Of a stretch of DNA of 64,000 nt, positions 58,566 to 64,000 are shown in pieces (position 1 is the first letter of the stretch; every line of letters begins with the position of its first letter). A program made the position numbers and the translations under genes. This DNA is from Cycas panzhihuaensis. Lineage: Eukaryota > Cycadophyta. The stretch spans positions 70,067,741-70,131,740 of the forward strand of contig CM041465.1 of the NCBI GenBank assembly GCA_023213395.1. The letters run 5' to 3'. The notes under the pieces are model-generated. The model was not told where the DNA came from. It ran no database searches and saw only the letters and a program-made list of their open reading frames with translations.

Positions 58566-58997
58566 TGTAAGAAAAATATTTGCAGGAGAATAGGGTAGAA
58601 CATATATTAAATAACCCTAAATCAATACTGCATCAATACATCAATGTGTCACAATAGCATCATAGTTGCATAAATATGAAATCATTGTATTCAAGCCATT
58701 GTAAGAAGTGAGCATTATAAATTTCCCAAATAAGAGTGGTGTCTAAAGATACCAAGGTTGCACATCCCTCAATATTTATAATTTGGAGGAGGAGGGAAAC
58801 TCCTCAACCCTTGTATTCAAAATAATAATAAAATAATGTTAACTTAACTCAAATGAAACTAACACAACTTAACATAAATCAAAGTTAAACTTAACTTACC
58901 TTAACATGTTGAGCATCATATGTCTAAATTGAAATTAATGAGGTGTATAATCTTGGTTGGAAAGGTGGGAGTGGAGTGATGATGATTAACTCTAACA
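58566..58997 (-). repeat. E18 5' LTR
   Basis: Starts TGTAAGAAAAAT, ends TTAACTCTAACA, then GGATT. Partner of 53070-53506. Confidence 0.93.
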
Positions 58998-59002
58998 GGA
59001 TT

Positions 59003-60310
59003 TTGGGTCATCTAAATAATACTTTAATTGTCACATCATATTTTAGTTGGTTCTTTTTGTTTAATCTAAAAGTCTTATAGAAGTCATCGAAGCCAAACTA
59101 TTTCATATATGCCAGAGACTACTACTTTATATTCTACTTCAGTTGTAGATAGAGAGACTATATTTTGCTTTTTGGTGCTCTAAGCTATGACTATCGAACC
59201 CATACTAAAAGTGTAACCTGAAGTAGATTTTCTATCGCCAATGTCACCTACCCAATCTGAATCTGTATATCCTGTTAATTTTAAATTTGATGAAGCTTTA
59301 TAATGTAAACTATATTCTATAGTATCTTTGAGATATCATAGAATCCTTTTGGCTGCTTACCAATGAGTAGTCTTGGGGTCTTACATAAATCTACATACTA
59401 CACTGACTAAATACATGATGTCTGATCGAGTAGAAGTTAAGTATATTAAATTGCCAATTAACTGTCTGTAAAGTGTAGGATCAATAGGTGCAGAATCATC
59501 AAGTTTGGATAGCTTGATCTCTACTTCAACTAGAGTTGCTAAAAGTTTATAATTGGTCATCTTGAACTTTTGTAGTATATCCAAGGTATACTTCCTTAGA
59601 GAGATGAAAATGCCATTTTTGTCTTGCCATACTTCTAAACCTAGAAGTAATGTATTAATCCCAAATCTGTTATTTCAAATTCTTTACACATGACTTCCTT
59701 AAATGTTTGCAAAATATGGGGGTCATTTCTAGTGTAGAAAAGATCATCTATGTAGAGTCCCACAATAAAAATAGAATCTCCCTTGATTTTGATATACAAG
59801 TTTGGGTCTAATTGGGACCTTTCAAAACCTTACTTTATAAAATATTTGTTAATGCAAGAATACCAAGCCCTGGGTGCTTGCTTCAAACCATAAAATGCCT
59901 TTTTAAGTTTATGCACTTTGTCTTCTTCCCCCCTGACTTCAAAACCAAGGGGTTGAGAGATATAAATATCCTCTTCAGTGCAGCTATTAAGGAAGGCACT
60001 TTTGATGCCCATTCGATAAATATTCCATCCTATTTGTGCTGTCAAACTCATCATCATGCATATAGTTTCCATTCGTATAACAGGGGTAAATGTCTCACTA
60101 TAATCAATACTTTCTCTTTATGCATAGCCTTTGGCTACCAATCTAGCTTTATATTTATCGATTGATCTGTTAGAATAGAACTTAGTCTTATAAACCCACT
60201 TGGTACTAATTACCTTTTTATTAGGGGGTAAGTTAACCAATTCCCAAGTATCATTCTTGATAATGGAGTGATATTCATTTTCTATTACCTTTCTCCAAGA
60301 AGCATGCATA
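59003..60310 (-). pseudogene. E17 RNase H start and reverse transcriptase
   Basis: RT blocks: IIKNDTWELVNLPPNKK, STKWVYKTKF, SIDKYKARLVAKGYA (60118-60309); GIKSAFLNSCTEEDIYISQP, YGLKQAPRAWY (59830-60072); LYIDDLFYT around the catalytic pair (about 59720-59760); LYRQLIGNLIYLTSTRSDI (59381-59584). RNase H continues to 59003. At least four frameshifts or stops. Confidence 0.88.
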
Positions 60311-61250
60311 TTAGCCTTATAAAAGGTTTATGGCTCATGAGTTTCCATAAGTTAACTTATGAGGGCAAAATTTACCCTATGTACATGAGTAGATCTTCGA
60401 TTGTAATTGTTATCTAAGATGTTATCCATGTCATGGTTTCTTTGAACCCATTTTGGTAGGGGTTGTGGTGGAGGTTGAGAAGAGGTTCCCTCCCCACTTG
60501 ATACATCAATTGTTTATCTTGATTCATGTCTAGGTGGCACATATTTGGACTTAGTGGAATTAAGATTTATCATTACACCACTCTCTTTATTTTGAGTATC
60601 ATCAATATGGTAGTTGCCATCTTCTTGAAATTTAACATCTTAACTTATCATGACCTTTCGATATTTAGGATCATAAACTTTGTAAGATTTTGAGGCATCA
60701 CTGTATCCAATAAATATGCATTTAATGCTATGATCATCTAGCTTAGATCTTTTTTGCTCAGGTATATGCACATAGGCTAAGCATCTAAAGACTCTTAAGT
60801 GATGGATACTAGGCTTATTTTCTTCAAGAGTTTTCCACCTTAGTGCTTTGGTGGTACATCTATTGATTAAAGAGACAGATGTGTGAACTGCTTCAACCCA
60901 AATTCATATCCTAATCTCTTGTCTTTTAACATACACCTAGCCATTTCGACTATAGTACGGTTCTTCATTTTTGCTACACTATTTTGCTGTGGGGTGTAAG
61001 GGTTTATAAGCTATCTCTTAATGTCATGATGAGTACAATAAGCTTTGAATTTATTTGAAATAAACTCTCCCCTACTATCTGATCATAGGGAGAGGATTTT
61101 ATAACCACTTTGCTTTTCCACATAGGTTTTAAAGTTGAAAAAGTGTTAAAAAGCATCTGATTTGAATTTGAGGAAATAAACCCACATCTTCCTTGTAAAA
61201 TTATCAATGAATGTAATAAAGTATCTGGCTCCTGCTAATGAGGGAATAAC
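60310..61250 (-). pseudogene. E17 integrase
   Basis: [15 protein letters not shown], then a block with SDSRGEF around the second catalytic D and NSVAKMKNRTIVEMARCM where the catalytic E (normally in VAERKN) is K. Frame breaks at several points; the C-terminal part runs to about 60310. Confidence 0.82.
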
Positions 61251-62105
61251 CATAAGACCATAAATATCAGCGTATACTAGTTGGAGAGGTCCAGTGGCTC
61301 TATAACTGTTGTCTGGAAAACTTTCCCTATGCTATTTTCTAAGAAGGCACCCTTCACAAATACTTTTATCAACGTCAATATGTGGCAACGCTTCTACTAT
61401 ATCTATCTTCTTCATTAATGCTAGACTTTTATAACTTAGGTGGCCAAATCGCTTGTGTCACATGTCACTATTCAACTTTATTAATATTTTCAAAGCATAA
61501 TTATTAGAAGGAGTAAGGACTAGTTTAAAGAGTCGATCCTTAATCATTTTCCCTTTGGCTACAACTACCTTGTTTATTCTCTTATCTTTAATAGTACATT
61601 CTCTATTATTAAATATTACCTTGTAATCTTGGCCCATCATCTATCCTATAGATAGGAGGTTTTTCTTAAGGGATGGCATATAAAGTGCATTATCAAGATA
61701 TCCAGAGTTTCTTGATTCTATTTGTAACATTATGTTTCCTCTTCCAATGGACTCATGGTAGGTATTGTTACCAAATATAATTGATCCCCTTTTGGTTCTA
61801 TCTAAAGTACTGAATATATGCTCCTTATGTATTATATGAGTGGAACAACCTAAATCAATATACCGACTATCATCTTCGTCTTCATGGGCAATGAAACTAG
61901 ACAAAAAAAGATGATTATTTTCCCTTGCTTCCATAATAGTATTAGCACTTCCTTTATTTGGTAGACCATGTTTAGTAAAGCATTTATCTTCTATATGGCC
62001 AACTCGATTAGAAAAGGTATAATAGGGTGAATCTCTTCTACTAAAACTTAGGCTCTTGCAATGAGGATAGTACCTATCAATATGAGAGGGTCTCCACCTT
62101 TCCAT
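61250..62105 (-). pseudogene. E17 protease and GAG-pre-integrase region
   Basis: The open part 61641-62105 contains a remnant zinc knuckle (GHIEDKC, upstream cysteines lost) and the protease block SRYIDLGCSTHI, where DSG reads DLG. It continues to LYMPSLKKNLLSIG. The part 61250-61640 has DRLFKLVLTP and an HKRFGHLSYKSLALMKK / CEGC finger. Confidence 0.85.
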
Positions 62106-62129
62106 AAATAGAGTTTGACTCTCCTTTTG

Positions 62130-63013
62130 TCTATTATTTGTATAAGTGAACTTGGTCCTTTAAGGTGGCATGTCTCCTTGATAGTTTGGACAACATTGGC
62201 TTGCCCCATGATTTCTTTTTGTCTTTGGTACCTACCATGGCTAGTATTCCTTGGGTTGACTCCTTGTCTTCTTTGATATGGAGCTTAATATTTAGGTTGC
62301 TTTTCTTGATGTACATCTTATTTAGGGTTTATATTTCTACCTTTTGGAGATTGATCCCTAGTCTTAGAGGCACCCACTTGAGAATTGGATTGTATTCTTA
62401 CTTTAGTAGCAAAAGTATATTTAAGAGATTCATTGGTATTTTGTTGTTCCTTTATTGCCATCAAGAGGGCACTTAGTTGTTCTATCTTCAATACACTTAA
62501 GTCCTTTAATACATTAATGCTGGTAGCAAATACTTCAAATCTCTTAACAGCACTAACACATCTTAAGATTCATTCGACTACTCTTTGTTCAGTCAAAGTA
62601 TCCCCTAGTGATCTCATCTAATTGACCATGTTTTGCACCTTTGTCATAAAGTCAATTACATATTCGTTTAGCATCATCTTAAGATTTCTAAACTTACTTC
62701 TTAGGGTTTGTAATTTTGATGAGGTAACCCCTTTATAAGTTAACTACAGTGTGTCCCAGGCCTCTTTGGAAGTTACTGATTCACCAACTATTAGAAATAT
62801 ATGGTCTTCAAGTGCACAGAATTTTAATGCAAGTGCTTCATTATCTTTCTTGATATTCTCTTTGTATGTTAGTTTCTCATGATCTATTAGGTTTTGATCT
62901 AATTTGGTATACCCTGTTCTCACAATATCCGATCTTTTGTTAGTTATGAGGATGGCTCTCATCCTCCTACTCCAATTTAGAAAGTTAGAACCGTTGAATT
63001 TAGGGATAATCAT
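62130..63013 (-). pseudogene. E17 gag
   Basis: The start MIIPKFNGSNFLNWSRRMRA is at 63013. It continues KLTYKENIKKDNEALALKFC, ALEDHIFLIVGE and VTSKEAWDTL with an open frame to 62744, then broken frames to about 62130. This is the best copy of this gag family in the window; E16 and E18 carry more damaged versions. Confidence 0.85.
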
Positions 63014-63169
63014 ATTACTAAAGTTGGATGCTATTATGTCTCAACTAAGTTTGATAAGCCATTTGATAAGAATACCCTTAATGATATGACATCCAATTAA
63101 GGTTTGAAAAATTGATCCAAAAAAGTTTTAAAGTTTTCAAAATGTTTATCAAGCATTCTAGTCCCTACA

Positions 63170-63700
63170 AAGGTTTCTAGACTCTGAGTCTAAGTGTCTC
63201 TAAGGGAAGCCTTCAGTTGTTATCCTATCTAGTTATGTCTGCCCATAAGTGGTAAACCAAGGATATAATATACTAGTACATGAGCTTTAAGCTTGATATA
63301 CCTCAGCACGTAGTTTGTTAAGAAGGTGGTTAGACCCTCTTGATTTATTGTTCTACTAGCATCAGTCTTATGCCTAGTGATAGATCTAACGATGACGGCT
63401 TTTCTAACCAAGGTACTCACCCTCTTTAAGTCTAGCTTGGTCTCCAAACTTTGAAAAATAAATAGGCATTACACCTCAGCATGCCACCTAATACACTTAA
63501 GAGCCAATAACGTTCCTCATCCAATATATGTAGCCCAAAGATATATGGTGGTGGTAACTTCAGGGGTCCTAACTGTTCCCTTTATAAGGCTCGAAAAATA
63601 AGTTGTTGATTTAGATGATTATCTTATTTAATGTGAGAATAATAATATTAGGTGTGATAATTCTTAAACAATAAAAGGTTCATTTTTAAAATAGGAAATG
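63170..63700 (-). other. E17 leader region shared with E16
   Basis: Homologous to 50450-50990. The open frame at 63229-63447 (first codon is TTG if SLETKLDL is taken) shares LDLK-x-x-S-x-LV, RHK, NQEGL and VLRYIK with E16. Its role is unknown; it could be a short upstream ORF or a conserved RNA. Confidence 0.55.
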
Positions 63701-64000
63701 AAATAAAAGAAACTTTAAGCAAAACTAAATATTTCAAATAAAAAATGATAAGTAATAATTTTGTATCAATTCATTGTGAAAAATGAAGTAAAAGATCAAG
63801 ATATTCATTCTTAATAAATCAAAACAAATGTCAATATGCAAGCTAAGATCTTTCAAATTAAAAATGTTCCTTGAAAATAAAGTACACAAAAACTATATGC
63901 ACCTTTTCTAAGTAATGCAATGAATCAATAGAGCTTTTAATATTTGAATGGCCTTAAATCAAGAATGTTAAGTGAACCTTGGAAGTATAGAATAAACAAA
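63701..64000. other. No recognisable gene
   Basis: AT-rich continuation of the E17 leader; no PBS or LTR seen before the window ends. Confidence 0.5.

Overview
The window looks like nuclear DNA from a seed plant. It is AT-rich and dominated by nested, decayed LTR retrotransposons, with one recognisable low-copy plant gene. The depth of decay and the apparently very long intron make a gymnosperm or another large-genome plant the best guess, but that is inference. I see no bacterial-type genes, CRISPR array, rRNA or tRNA gene.

Layout, using my own element names. E1 (<1-4699, minus): Ty1/copia with gag, protease, integrase, RT, a broken RNase H, primer-binding site (PBS) and one 187-bp LTR. E2 (4700-6992, plus): copia-type gag, unrecognised ORFs, an RNase H tail, polypurine tract (PPT) and 3' LTR. 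E3 (6993-7341 and 16388-17293, minus): copia gag, leader, PBS and LTR, split by E4. E4 (7342-16387, minus): 9,046-bp copia element with two 356-bp LTRs and a 5-bp target-site duplication (TSD) TATGG; its integrase is split by E5 (9870-12595), a non-coding LTR-type insertion. E6 (about 17800-19694, plus): a second gag / acidic region / RNase H tail element, split by a solo LTR (E7, 18019-18365). At 20943-21134 (minus) lies exon 1 of a THO complex subunit 6 / DWA1-like WD40 gene with a canonical splice donor; no later exon is visible in the remaining 20.9 kb.

E8 (about 22055-25520, plus) is a Ty3/gypsy relic carrying a relict LTR, E9. E10 (26621-33363, minus) is a copia relic containing E11, a non-coding LTR pair (28456-31708). 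E12 (35522-35785) is an LTR plus PBS. E13 (36471-40630, minus) is a gypsy relic whose LTR holds a 5'-truncated LINE (E14, 36546-37142). E15 (40631-45926, plus) is another gypsy relic. E16 (45927 to about 50990, minus) and E17 (52863 to beyond 64000, minus) are related copia relics, separated by an 800-bp (TA)n tract. E17 is interrupted by E18 (53070-58997, minus; TSD GGATT), a non-autonomous copia derivative whose leader carries plus-strand fragments resembling ubiquitin, a short-chain dehydrogenase and a PPR protein.

The most interesting signals are the apparent multi-gene capture in E18, the recurring gag / unrelated segment / RNase H tail architecture (E2, E6, E18), the isolated THO6-like first exon, and the palindrome-rich E5 LTR. 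No retroelement in the window is fully intact. All boundaries and homologies were read by eye; none was tested by database search.
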